From NCBI GenBank assembly GCA_963662815.2, contig CAXXWA010000023.1, positions 1 through 64,000 of the forward strand: a stretch of DNA of 64,000 nt, in the 5' to 3' direction. Within the stretch, counting starts at the first letter, position 1, and every line of letters begins with the position of its first letter. Below are positions 9,039 through 17,709 of the stretch, one piece after another. The translations under genes and the position numbers were made by a program. The stretch is from JAPPHA01 sp963662815 (lineage in GTDB: Bacteria > Pseudomonadota > Alphaproteobacteria > Rhodobacterales > Rhodobacteraceae). The notes beneath the pieces were generated by a model. It was not told where the DNA came from. It worked only from the letters and a program-made list of their open reading frames with translations, and searched no databases.

Positions 9039-9797
9039 CTAGTGGATCACGCCGCCGCCATCGACACCAAGCGACTGGCCGCTCACGAAACCCGCGTGAT
9101 CGCTCAGGAAGAAGGCGCAGGGCCCCACCAGGTCCGCCGGTTGCTGATCGCGCGAAATGGACCGCGCCGCCGCGATCGCCGGCGCCCGGTCGGCAATTCC
9201 CTCCCGCGCCAGCACCCCCTCGCTCATCGTCAGCCCCGGCGCTACCGTGTTCACGCGGATGTTTTTCGGCCCAAGCTCCCGAATCAGGGACCGGGTCATC
9301 GCCAGGACAGCGCCCTTCGAGGCGTCATAGTGCAGCATTCCGGGAAATCCGTGGAAAATCCGGTTCGTCGAAATCATGACGATCGAACCGCCTCCCGTCC
9401 GCGCCATCGCGGGAACGGCGGCGCGCGTGCAGAGCCACGGGCCCTTGACATTGACCGCCATGACCCGGTCCCAAAGATCCGGCTCGATCTCGTCATGCAT
9501 CGCGATCGGCAGGACCGCGAACAGTGCCGCATTGTTGACAAGGCCGTCCAGACCGCCGAACGCGTCCTCGGCTTCCGCAACCATCGCTTCGCAGTCCTCC
9601 AGCCGGGTCACGTCAACCCGGGCGGCCCTCGCTTCCCCGCCCGATTCCCTGATCTTCGCCGCCGCGGGGCCGGGGTCGTCGATGTCGGCAAGCACGACCC
9701 TGGCGCCCATCGCCGCGAAACCCTCGGAGAGAACCGCTCCGATGCCTTGGGCCGCGCCGGTCACGATTATCCGCTTGCCTTCAAGCATCTCGGCCAT
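9039..9797 (-). CDS. Short-chain dehydrogenase/reductase (SDR)
   Basis: 252 residues of a classical SDR. The cofactor motif TGAAQGIG is at residues 13-20, NNA at about 88-90, and the catalytic Ser143, Tyr157 and Lys161 (YDASK) are all present. Asp38 to Asp41 after the second strand favour NAD over NADP. Start could be ATG 9797 or the ATG three codons later; the former overlaps the aldehyde dehydrogenase stop by 17 bases. In the operon it would oxidise an alcohol or reduce a ketone between CoA-linked steps and the aldehyde dehydrogenase. The substrate is not determined. Confidence 0.9.
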   Translation of the reverse strand: MAEMLEGKRIIVTGAAQGIGAVLSEGFAAMGARVVLADIDDPGPAAAKIRESGGEARAARVDVTRLEDCEAMVAEAEDAFGGLDGLVNNAALFAVLPIAMHDEIEPDLWDRVMAVNVKGPWLCTRAAVPAMARTGGGSIVMISTNRIFHGFPGMLHYDASKGAVLAMTRSLIRELGPKNIRVNTVAPGLTMSEGVLAREGIADRAPAIAAARSISRDQQPADLVGPCAFFLSDHAGFVSGQSLGVDGGGVIH

Positions 9798-11208
9798 GGG
9801 CGATCACGATCGTCTTGGTTTCCGTGTAGTTGGACCAGGAATGGACGCCGCCCTCCCTGCCCACACCCGAGGACTTGTAGCCCCCGAACGGCGCGTTGAG
9901 TTCGCGCTGAAATATCGAATTCACCATCATGGTGCCTGTCCGGACCCCCTTGGCGACACGCATCGCCCGGCCGATGTCCCTGGTCCAGACGTATCCGGCC
10001 AGTCCGTGATCGCTGTCGTTGGCCAACGCGATCGCCTCGGCCTCGTCCGAGAATGTCGTGATCGCGGCGACGGGGCCGAAGACCTCTTCCCGCCAGAGCG
10101 GGCAGTCGGTTGACGCGACCTCGATGGCGCCCGGACTTATGAAGTAGCCGACTCCGAAGCGGTCTCCGCCGAAAAGGGTTCGGCCGTTTTCCGGGTTGTA
10201 GAACGACGCCACCCGATCCCGGTGCAGCCCGGATATCACCGGGCCGACGGCAACGCCATCGTCGCGCGGGTCGCCGACCTTCAATCCCAGCGCGGCCCGG
10301 GAGAACGCCTCCCGGAACTGATCCGCGACGCCTTCCTGCAAGAGTATGCGCGTGCCGTTGAGGCAGGCTTCGCCGTTGTTGCCGTAGGCCGACATCACCG
10401 CGCCGCGAACCGCTTCCTGCATGTCGGCATCGTCGAAGACGATCGTCGCCGACTTGCCGCCGAGTTCCGTCACGCACGGCAGATGCCGGCGCGCGGCGGC
10501 TTCGGCAACGGCGCCGCCGCCAAGGTGCCCCCCGGTGTAGGAAATCATGTCGATCCCGCCGGCTTCCGTCAGCGCCGCGCCCGTCGTGGCGCCGCGCCCG
10601 TTGACGATGTTCAGAACGCCCCTGGGCAGCCCGGCTCCCTGGATCAGCTCCGCCAGCCGGCGGGTAACCAAGGGGGTCGCCTCCGAGGGCTTCCACACGA
10701 CCGAATTGCCCGCTGCCAGCGCCGGCGCGAGCTTTACGGTAGACAGCGCGACGGGCACGTTCCACGGAGTGAACATTGCGCAGACCCCGATCGGTTCCTG
10801 CTCCACGATGGTCGTCGAACCGGGGGTTTGCCCGTGCACCTGCCCCGCCGCGGTCGTCAGGAAATCGGCGAAATAGTCGAACCAGGCCGCCCCGATCGCC
10901 AGCTGGCCGCGCACGGCCGCGGGGACGATTCCGGCTTCAGCGACCTGCAGGCCGACAATCTCGTCCCGGGCGCCGCGTATGGCCGACGCCGCGCGCCTGA
11001 GCACGGACTGCCTCTCGGGGATCGGCGCCCGCGACCATTCGCCGGCTTCGAAGGCGCGTCTGGCGGCATCGACGGCCTCCCCGACCCGGGATGCGGACGC
11101 TTCGCGAAACGCCGCAATCGGCGCACCCGTCGAAGGATCGATGTCCTCGATCGAATCCCCGTCGCCCTCGACATCCCGTCCGTCGACAATGTTCAGGATC
11201 TCCATCAT
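9781..11208 (-). CDS. NAD(P)-dependent aldehyde dehydrogenase
   Basis: 475 residues of the aldehyde dehydrogenase superfamily. The FTPWNVP and WKPSEATPL cofactor segments are present, the catalytic general base is Glu248 in CVTELGGKSA, and the nucleophile is Cys282 in NNGEACLNGTR. The open frame extends further upstream, but that part lies over the preceding gene; the ATG at 11208 forms an ATGA overlap with the ligase stop and is preferred (a second ATG follows immediately). It would oxidise an aldehyde to a carboxylate, a likely substrate for the ADP-forming ligase encoded upstream. Confidence 0.9.
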   Translation of the reverse strand: MMEILNIVDGRDVEGDGDSIEDIDPSTGAPIAAFREASASRVGEAVDAARRAFEAGEWSRAPIPERQSVLRRAASAIRGARDEIVGLQVAEAGIVPAAVRGQLAIGAAWFDYFADFLTTAAGQVHGQTPGSTTIVEQEPIGVCAMFTPWNVPVALSTVKLAPALAAGNSVVWKPSEATPLVTRRLAELIQGAGLPRGVLNIVNGRGATTGAALTEAGGIDMISYTGGHLGGGAVAEAAARRHLPCVTELGGKSATIVFDDADMQEAVRGAVMSAYGNNGEACLNGTRILLQEGVADQFREAFSRAALGLKVGDPRDDGVAVGPVISGLHRDRVASFYNPENGRTLFGGDRFGVGYFISPGAIEVASTDCPLWREEVFGPVAAITTFSDEAEAIALANDSDHGLAGYVWTRDIGRAMRVAKGVRTGTMMVNSIFQRELNAPFGGYKSSGVGREGGVHSWSNYTETKTIVIAHGRDA

Positions 11209-13283
11209 TCCGTCTCTTCCGCAATGACCAGATCGACGCCGAATGCGCCGTCCTTCGCCACGATCAGGGGGTTGATTTCCAGCGACGGCATCCAGGGTGC
11301 GGCCGATGCGAGGCCTTCGACCGCCTTCAGGAGCGCGGGCCTGTCGGACGGGGCCGCGCCGCGCCAGCCGTCGAGCGTCCTCGACATTCGGACCGAGCCG
11401 AGCATCTGCTCCGCATCGCATCCCGAAATCGGCGTCTTGCGATAGGTCAAGTCGTCAAGGAGTTCGGACATCGTTCCACCGGAGCCGAGCAGGACCAGCG
11501 GGCCAAAGTTCGGATCGCGCCGGACACCGAGCAGGAACTCGACCCCGTGGACCATCCTCTGGGCGATGACGGAGAGTCCGGGAAACCGGGGCGCGTGTTC
11601 GGCAACCCTGGCGGACAGTTCCTCGTGCGCCCGGCGGACGTCCGCCTCCGACCTGAGCCCTAGCCGCACCCCGTCCAGTTCCGTTCGATGCTTCAAGCCG
11701 GGCGCGGTCAGCTTGAGCACGATCTCCGCATGCTCGTCCAGCATTTCCAGGGCATCCGCCTCGCCCGAAACCGAATGGGCTTCGATCATGGCGACGCCGG
11801 CGCGCTCCAGCGCCTTCCCGACGTCCGGCACCGCAGGAGCAGGCGCCTCCGGCAACCTGCGCGCGGTCGCAAAGGCCTTTCCAGCGCGTACCAGCTTTGC
11901 CACTGACCTGGTCGCCGCGGTCGGATCGTCGAAAACCGCGAGGCCCGCCCGGATCAAGTCTCGCCGGTCTTCCTCGTGGAAGTTCCCCGCAATCGCGATC
12001 AACTGGCCGGGATTGCCGGCCGGCAGGTCCATGAGCCGAGGCAGAATGCCCGTACGCGTGCGCGGGACAAGCGGCACGTGGCTGATGTACCCGATCATCG
12101 TCGGATGTCCGCGGTCGGTCCCCCACTTCAGATGGCCGCCCGTTATCGCCATGTTGCTCATCGAAGGTGCAGAGATGTCGATCGGATTGCGGTCGTTGAC
12201 GAAGGGGTTGGCGTCCTTCAGTTCCTCGAGGTCGCCGGGCGCGTATTCCGGCAGTTCCAGTCCGCCCGAGACCGCGGCGTCCGATATCATGACCGCACCG
12301 CCGCCCGACACCGACACTGCAGCGACTTCGTTCGACGCGGGCATCACCCCGGCGTTGCAGGCCGCAGCGAGGTCGATCAGCTCGTTGATCGATCCAGCGC
12401 GCAGCACGCCGTACTGGGAAAGGAGATCGCCAACCAGGCGGTCTTCAACGTACATCGCCGCCGTGTGCCCGGCAGCCGCGATGCCGCCCAGCGGCGTCGT
12501 TCCCACCTTCAGGATCACCACGGGCTTGCGCGCGGACCGCGCCAGTTCCAGCGCCTGCAACAGCTTCAGGCCGCGGCCGGCGTCCTCCATGTAGACGGCG
12601 ATGGTCCTTGTGGCGTCGTCGGTCGCGAAATAGGCGATCGCATCGGCGACATCGATATCCGCCTGGTTCCCGGTCGATATCCAGTTCGCGAGCCCGAGGC
12701 CGCGGTCCCGCAGCTGCGCAAACATCTGTATGCCCACCGCCCCGGACTGGCTTGCCACGGACAGCGACCCGGCGTCGGGCCAGCCCTTGCCGTCATGATG
12801 TTCGGGAGCCGAGGAAAAGCTCGCGACGAATCCGGAGGCCAGCGACATGACGCCCATGCAGTTGGGACCGATCATCCGCATCCCGCTGGACCTGGCGATG
12901 TTCAGGAGCTCCTCCTGGCGCGCGGCGCCGTCCTCGCCGGCTTCGGCGAACCGGGCGCCGTAGACGATGGCGATCTTCGCGCCCCTTTCCCCCGCCGCGA
13001 TCAGGTTTTCCCTGACCTGAGTCGCGGGCACCGCGATGACCGCGACATCCGGCGCCTCCGGCAAGTCACCGACCGACCGGAAGGCCTTCACGCCCTGAAC
13101 TATGTCGTTCCTGGCGTTCACGGGATAGAGCCGGCCCCGGTATCCCCGCTCCAGGCAGAATTTCAGCGCCCTGCCGCCGAACTTCATTGGATCGGCGGAC
13201 GCGCCGATGATCGCGGCGCTGGACGGCGCAAAGCACATTGCGAGCTTCGCGGCTTCGGACCGGTCCAGTTCGATCATGCGCAT
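11205..13283 (-). CDS. ADP-forming acetate/acyl-CoA ligase family protein
   Basis: 692 residues in the layout of NDP-forming acyl-CoA synthetases. A CoA-binding Rossmann domain comes first (GASADPMKFGGRALKFCLERG), then the ligase domains with the phosphohistidine loop region around AAGHTAAMYVEDRL, and a C-terminal ATP-grasp domain (ending near GSGGTMSELLDDLTYR and SLEINPLIV). Such enzymes interconvert an acid, CoA and ATP with an acyl-CoA, ADP and phosphate. It overlaps the gene before it by 10 bases from ATG 13283; ATG 13277 would give a 4-base ATGA overlap and is equally likely. It links the aldehyde dehydrogenase product to the enoyl-CoA hydratase. Confidence 0.87.
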   Translation of the reverse strand: MRMIELDRSEAAKLAMCFAPSSAAIIGASADPMKFGGRALKFCLERGYRGRLYPVNARNDIVQGVKAFRSVGDLPEAPDVAVIAVPATQVRENLIAAGERGAKIAIVYGARFAEAGEDGAARQEELLNIARSSGMRMIGPNCMGVMSLASGFVASFSSAPEHHDGKGWPDAGSLSVASQSGAVGIQMFAQLRDRGLGLANWISTGNQADIDVADAIAYFATDDATRTIAVYMEDAGRGLKLLQALELARSARKPVVILKVGTTPLGGIAAAGHTAAMYVEDRLVGDLLSQYGVLRAGSINELIDLAAACNAGVMPASNEVAAVSVSGGGAVMISDAAVSGGLELPEYAPGDLEELKDANPFVNDRNPIDISAPSMSNMAITGGHLKWGTDRGHPTMIGYISHVPLVPRTRTGILPRLMDLPAGNPGQLIAIAGNFHEEDRRDLIRAGLAVFDDPTAATRSVAKLVRAGKAFATARRLPEAPAPAVPDVGKALERAGVAMIEAHSVSGEADALEMLDEHAEIVLKLTAPGLKHRTELDGVRLGLRSEADVRRAHEELSARVAEHAPRFPGLSVIAQRMVHGVEFLLGVRRDPNFGPLVLLGSGGTMSELLDDLTYRKTPISGCDAEQMLGSVRMSRTLDGWRGAAPSDRPALLKAVEGLASAAPWMPSLEINPLIVAKDGAFGVDLVIAEETE

Positions 13284-14683
13284 TTCCTCGTCACCGAGAA
13301 TGCCTCGTTCACGAACCAGAGCCCGCCGTTCTCCCGCAGCACCTGTTCGGTGAACTCAAGATACCGGCGGCCCTCGTGAATAGCTTCCTGGATCAGGTCT
13401 TCGCGCACCTGCGCGAAATAGACCGCGTTGTTGAATGCGGTCGACAGCGACTGCGTGCCGAGATTGTGGCCTTCCAGGACGGGCAGGGTGTGCATGTCGA
13501 AGCGGAAGAGAGCCCGGGTGTCCGTCAGCCCGGACACGGTGAATCGCCGGCCCGCCAACGCCTTGCGCAATTCGCGGATGATGTCGTACCGGCTGATAAC
13601 CGGGAGCGCCTGCTCGGGCCAAATGCGGCCGACGATTTCATGCGCCGGGTCCTTCGCGTAGCCCTGGATGACGGTCATGCGCCCGCCGTCCGCCAGACGG
13701 TCGAATACGGGCCCGAGCACGTAGTTCAGACGAAACGTCATCGTGTGGCTGTGCAGGTAGGGATGGTTCAGGAGCGCGTAGTTGTAGCGCAGTTCCGGAT
13801 CGCCGGGCGTCGGCAGGATGTGCCGCAGTTCGCGTTTCCGATCCGACCGGTAGATCGCCACGACCGAAGGCACGGCGTAGACCGGTTGCGCGTCCTCTCC
13901 CTGGTGGACCAGCCATTCCTTGGCGAGTTCGCCGTACAGCCCGGCAACCTGCACCTGGAAGTCGTAGGAGCGCCGGCCCTCAAGGCCGACGTCGCGCCAC
14001 GCCACCTCCTTCGGGTTGTCCATTGACCGCTTCGTCAGGTCCACCGCCTCGCGAAGGTACATGTTCGTCATCACGAAGGCGGACAGCGGGTGTTCCGCGA
14101 TCCGGTCGACAAGCCGGCCCATCGTGTTGCGAAGATCCTCGAGTCCCCGCCCCTTCATCACCACCAGGACCGGCACGTCCGGATGAAGCGCGTGCAGGGC
14201 GCGCAGTGTCCGCGTCAGAATGATCCCGTTGTCCATCGGCGCATAGAGAAGACGAAACCCGTCCGGCCCGGGCGACAGGTCTGCGAGTTCCGCCGCAACG
14301 CGGTCGGCCACGACCCAGCTTCCGTTGGTCGTATTTGCGAAAATGTGAAATCGCTGCCGCTGTTCGTGGAAGGCGAAGCTTCCCGGCGTCCGAACGGAGC
14401 TTTCGCCCGAGATGAGTTCCGCCATCTTCGTGGCGTTCGAGTCCGACTTCTTGCGCTTCGGGCGTCCGCGCAGGGCGACCTCGCCGCGGTCGGCCCGTTT
14501 CATGAAGTCGTGCACGCGCCGCGCCGTTTCTTCCTCGATCCAGCTTCCGCTGGAAATCCGGCTGACCAGCTTGCCGTCGTTGACCGCATGCCGTCCGAAC
14601 GTGCTTTCCGCAATTCCGTGCCGGGCGCAGAAGTTCCTCACTTCCGCGACAAGTTCAGCGATGTCCTTGTCGAGCGCGGTCAA
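13274..14683 (-). CDS. Uncharacterised protein: XRE-like HTH region fused to a long C-terminal domain
   Basis: 469 residues if translation starts at the TTG at 14683, which overlaps the RidA stop as TTGA; no ATG fits the N-terminus. Residues 15-62 (ARHGIAESTFGRHAVNDGKL, then TARRVHDFM) resemble small HTH regions seen at the start of some alphaproteobacterial regulators. A basic linker GRPKRKKS follows. The remaining 370 residues contain segments reminiscent of a Rossmann or methyltransferase-like fold (LNYVLGPVFDRLADGGRMTV, VPVLVVMKGRGLEDLRNTMG), but I do not recognise the family. Being second in the operon, it could be a regulator with a sensor domain, possibly of the TAGTGGG operator. That is inference. 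Confidence 0.6.
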   Translation of the reverse strand: MTALDKDIAELVAEVRNFCARHGIAESTFGRHAVNDGKLVSRISSGSWIEEETARRVHDFMKRADRGEVALRGRPKRKKSDSNATKMAELISGESSVRTPGSFAFHEQRQRFHIFANTTNGSWVVADRVAAELADLSPGPDGFRLLYAPMDNGIILTRTLRALHALHPDVPVLVVMKGRGLEDLRNTMGRLVDRIAEHPLSAFVMTNMYLREAVDLTKRSMDNPKEVAWRDVGLEGRRSYDFQVQVAGLYGELAKEWLVHQGEDAQPVYAVPSVVAIYRSDRKRELRHILPTPGDPELRYNYALLNHPYLHSHTMTFRLNYVLGPVFDRLADGGRMTVIQGYAKDPAHEIVGRIWPEQALPVISRYDIIRELRKALAGRRFTVSGLTDTRALFRFDMHTLPVLEGHNLGTQSLSTAFNNAVYFAQVREDLIQEAIHEGRRYLEFTEQVLRENGGLWFVNEAFSVTRKCA

Positions 14684-15162
14684 ACCGGGTCGCCGACCAG
14701 GAAGATACCCTCGATTTCGACAGGCTGGCGGTCGACAAGGGTCTCCACTCCGACAGAGGAGCGGGCGTGGCATCCGATCTCGGGTCCGAAAACCTCGAAG
14801 AACAGGTCGCTCGCCCCGTTCAGCACGGCGTTGGGCTGTTCGAAGTCGGGGTGAGAGTTGATCATTCCGAGGACTTTCACGACTTTCCGAACCCGGTCGA
14901 GGTCGCCTACATGATGCCTGACGGTCGCGATCATCTTGACCGCCAGCGCCCGCGCCGTGGCGCAGGCCTCATCCGCCGTGATGTCGACGTCGACCTTTCC
15001 GCGGCGGCGCACGCTCTCGTCCTCGAGGAGCGCGGCACCGTGACCCGATACGTAGAGCATCGCCCCGACCTGGACGGCCGACGTGCGGTTCGGACTCGGC
15101 AGGACCAGTGGTTTCGGCAAGACGATGCCCAGTTCAGCCAGCTTTGCGTCGACCCGGCCCAT
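14680..15162 (-). CDS. RidA/YjgF/UK114 family protein
   Basis: 160 residues of the longer YjgF-like type (about 150 residues, with an N-terminal extension MGRVDAKLAELGIVLPK). Family landmarks are LYVSGHGA, KVDVDITADEACATARALAV, and the C-terminal Arg-containing CHARSSVGVETL. RidA proteins hydrolyse reactive enamine or imine intermediates, and this subgroup often sits in catabolic operons for nitrogen-containing compounds. It is the first gene of the minus-strand operon and overlaps the next gene by 4 bases. The divergent LigM-like gene starts 86 bases away, with an operator-like repeat between them. Confidence 0.88.
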   Translation of the reverse strand: MGRVDAKLAELGIVLPKPLVLPSPNRTSAVQVGAMLYVSGHGAALLEDESVRRRGKVDVDITADEACATARALAVKMIATVRHHVGDLDRVRKVVKVLGMINSHPDFEQPNAVLNGASDLFFEVFGPEIGCHARSSVGVETLVDRQPVEIEGIFLVGDPV

Positions 15163-15196
15163 TCATCCCCCCCGGTCCCAGAATTCGCTTGCACCC

Positions 15197-15217
15197 TGCC
15201 CATTTTCTGCCCACTAG
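15197..15217. promoter_or_regulatory. Tandem operator-like motif, copy 3, in the divergent RidA/LigM promoter
   Basis: On the minus strand TAGTGGGCAG is followed by a second TGGGCAG, repeat period 11 bases. 16 of 21 bases match the site before the isochorismatase gene (6434-6454). The position, 35 bases from the RidA start and 32 from the LigM-like start, would let one regulator control both directions. Confidence 0.5.
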
Positions 15218-15248
15218 TAAAGACGAAAAGGAAGAGGCGGATTCGATC

Positions 15249-16613
15249 ATGGCGATTGCAACGCTCCAAGACAAGATCGACGCGGCCGGCGACCCCCTGA
15301 CGATGCTCAGAAACGCTTCCGCAGGTCCCTACCAGTTTCCGATCAAGGCCGAGTTCACGAACTGGCGCGACGAGCAGGAGGCCTGGCGGCGCGGCGCGGT
15401 TCTCTTCGACCAGTCGTTCCACATGACCGATCTCTATGTCGAGGGCCCGGACACCAGGGCTCTCTGCGAGTTCCTTGCCGTCAACTCGATGGCCAACTGG
15501 CGCCGCGATATCGCCAAGCAATTCGTCCATTGCACGGAAGACGGCTTCATCGTCGGCGACGCGATCATCTTCATCCTCGAAGAAGACAAGGCCAACATCG
15601 TCAACAAGCCGATGAATGCCAACTGGATCATGCACCACGCCGAGAAACACAGCTTCGACGTGGAATTCGACCTGGACAGCCGCGCGCTCGACAACACTGG
15701 CCGACGCAAGTGCTACCGGTTCGAGGTGCAGGGACCGAACGCCTGGAGCATCCTCAAGAGGCTGAACGGCGGGCCGATCGAGGGTTTCAGGTTCTTCGGC
15801 ATGGGCGAGATCGGCATCGCAGGCCGCAGGGTTCGCGCGCTCCGGCACGGGATGGCCGGCGCCGCCGGGCTGGAGCTGTTCGGGCCCTTCGAGGACTACG
15901 ACCTGATCAGGGACGCGATTCTCGAAGCCGGCGAACCGGAGGGCCTGCGCGCGGCCGGCTCCAAGACCTATTCGACTGTCGCCCATGAAAGCGGCTGGTT
16001 CCCGTCTCCTCTGCCCGCGATCTACACCGGCGATGCCCTCGCCGACTACCGCAAGTGGCTCTCCGCCGGGAGTCTCGAAGCGAACCTTTCCCTCGGCGGC
16101 TCCTTCGTCGGCGCAACGGTCGACGACTACTATCTCACGCCCTACGACCTGGGCTACGGCCACATCGTGAAGTTCGACCATGACTTCATCGGCCGCGACG
16201 CGCTGGAGAGAAGAGCAGGCGACCCGCACCGACGCAAACGCACGCTTCGCTGGTCAAAGGATGACGTCGTGAGGATTTTCGCCTCCCAGCTCGGTGACGG
16301 AGAACGGTGCAAGTTCATGGACATGCCGGCCTCCCACTACGCGACATGCCCTTATGACGAAGTGCGGGTGAACGGCCGTTTCGTCGGGATCTCCCACTAT
16401 CCCGTCTACACCGCAAACGTCCGCAGCTGGATTTCCCTGGCGCTGCTCGACGAAAGCGCGGCGGAACCGGGAACGGAGGTGACGCTGACATGGGGGGAAC
16501 CCAGCGGCGGAACCATGAAGCCGACCGTGGAGCGCCACGTCCAGACCAAAGTGACCTGCACCGTCGAGCCCTCTCCGATTTCGGCGTCCGCCCGCGAGAC
16601 CTACAAGAAATAG
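15249..16613 (+). CDS. LigM/DesA-like tetrahydrofolate-dependent O-demethylase (GcvT family)
   Basis: 454 residues, close in length and motif order to the sphingomonad aromatic O-demethylases LigM and DesA, which belong to the aminomethyltransferase (GcvT) fold. Shared landmarks recalled from those proteins include NWRDEQEAWRRGAVLFDQS, the LRHGMAGAAGLELFGP segment, ESGWFPSPLPAIYTGD, YGHIVKFDHDFIGRDALE and the tail SARETY. LigM moves the O-methyl group of vanillate or 3-O-methylgallate to tetrahydrofolate. Here the substrate may be another methoxylated or methylated compound; the related DmdA demethylates DMSP. The ATG at 15249 follows a GGAAGAGG ribosome-binding sequence. It heads a two-gene plus-strand unit divergent from the RidA operon. 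Confidence 0.82.
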   Translation: MAIATLQDKIDAAGDPLTMLRNASAGPYQFPIKAEFTNWRDEQEAWRRGAVLFDQSFHMTDLYVEGPDTRALCEFLAVNSMANWRRDIAKQFVHCTEDGFIVGDAIIFILEEDKANIVNKPMNANWIMHHAEKHSFDVEFDLDSRALDNTGRRKCYRFEVQGPNAWSILKRLNGGPIEGFRFFGMGEIGIAGRRVRALRHGMAGAAGLELFGPFEDYDLIRDAILEAGEPEGLRAAGSKTYSTVAHESGWFPSPLPAIYTGDALADYRKWLSAGSLEANLSLGGSFVGATVDDYYLTPYDLGYGHIVKFDHDFIGRDALERRAGDPHRRKRTLRWSKDDVVRIFASQLGDGERCKFMDMPASHYATCPYDEVRVNGRFVGISHYPVYTANVRSWISLALLDESAAEPGTEVTLTWGEPSGGTMKPTVERHVQTKVTCTVEPSPISASARETYKK

Positions 16614-16617
16614 CCGC

Positions 16618-17415
16618 ATGGCCGGCGCCTACGACCTTCCGCCGGACACGCCGGGATTCGCCGAGGCGCAAGCGGACATGGCGGAACGCTCCAGGCCCGC
16701 CGCCGCGCTTCCCGGCGCGGCTCTCGACATTCCGTACGGGACTCACCCCCGCCAGCGCCTCGACATCTTCCCCGCAGGCCAAGAAACGCCCGCGTTCCTG
16801 TTCTTTCGCGGCGGCTACTGGAGGCTCGGCGAGAAGGAAGATCGGCGGTTTCCGGCCGTCGCATGGCAGCCCCGCGGCGCGGCCTGGATCGTCCCGAACT
16901 ACCGGCTGGCGCCTGAAGTCGCCGTGCCGGAAATCGTGGATGACGCCCGCGCCGCGCTCGAGTGGGTCGAGTCGAACTGTGCCGGATTCGGGATCGACGC
17001 CGCCGGGATCCACCTTGTCGGCAACTCCGCCGGAGCGCAGCTTGCGGCTATGCTCGCCGCGGGTCCGGAGGGGAAGAGGATCCGTTCCCTCACGCTGATT
17101 TCCGGCCTATACGATCTCGTCCCATTGCTGGACGAGGAGCCCAACACGTGGCTCAAGATGGACCCTGAAACCGCCCGTTCCATGAGCCCGCGCCTTCATC
17201 TTCCGGCCCCGGATCTCCCGGTCGCGATATGCTGCGGCGGGGCGGAGATGCCGGCCTTCGTGCGGCAATCCCGGGATTTCGCCGAAGCACTCCGTCGGAA
17301 CGGAAATCCGGTCGAATTTTTCGAAAGCCCCGGCAAGAACCACATCGAAGTGATTGTGGAGTGCGGCATCCCCGGGACGCCGGTATTCGAGGCGATGAAA
17401 CGTCATCTCCCGTGA
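16618..17415 (+). CDS. Alpha/beta hydrolase, kynurenine formamidase-like
   Basis: 265 residues of the alpha/beta hydrolase fold, starting 4 bases after the O-demethylase stop and so probably co-transcribed. The nucleophile is Ser137 in VGNSAGAQLAAML, and a C-terminal His is present in PGKNHIEVI. The oxyanion region reads RGGYW (residues 64-68) where bacterial kynurenine formamidases and related esterases have HGGYW, so the family's His is Arg. It is likely an esterase or amidase acting on the same compound as the demethylase. Substrate unknown. Confidence 0.82.
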   Translation: MAGAYDLPPDTPGFAEAQADMAERSRPAAALPGAALDIPYGTHPRQRLDIFPAGQETPAFLFFRGGYWRLGEKEDRRFPAVAWQPRGAAWIVPNYRLAPEVAVPEIVDDARAALEWVESNCAGFGIDAAGIHLVGNSAGAQLAAMLAAGPEGKRIRSLTLISGLYDLVPLLDEEPNTWLKMDPETARSMSPRLHLPAPDLPVAICCGGAEMPAFVRQSRDFAEALRRNGNPVEFFESPGKNHIEVIVECGIPGTPVFEAMKRHLP

Positions 17416-17709
17416 CGCGCAGCAAATCGACGTCGCGTCGCTGAAATCGTTTCCGACCGTTGAAGTTCGAATATTGCAAGCAAAGCAATTCGGGCTCCAA
17501 AGCAACCGAGTTACGTCGCATGGATCTGCCGTGTCCGTGATGTTGCGTTTTGAAGTTGTCACTCATCGACGTTGAATGAACGAAAAGAAAATCTAGCGGG
17601 AATTGCTCAGCGACCACAAAGACGACTATCCCGGCACGACCACCGAATCGGGCAATTCCAGGTTCATCAAATTGCATCGATTGGTTGACAATACTCAGGC
17701 AAGCACGAT

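Noticed and set aside
16370..16405. A TCCCACTAT match to the operator motif inside the LigM-like gene
   Set aside because: It is a single half site within coding sequence and lacks the second repeat at 11 bases.
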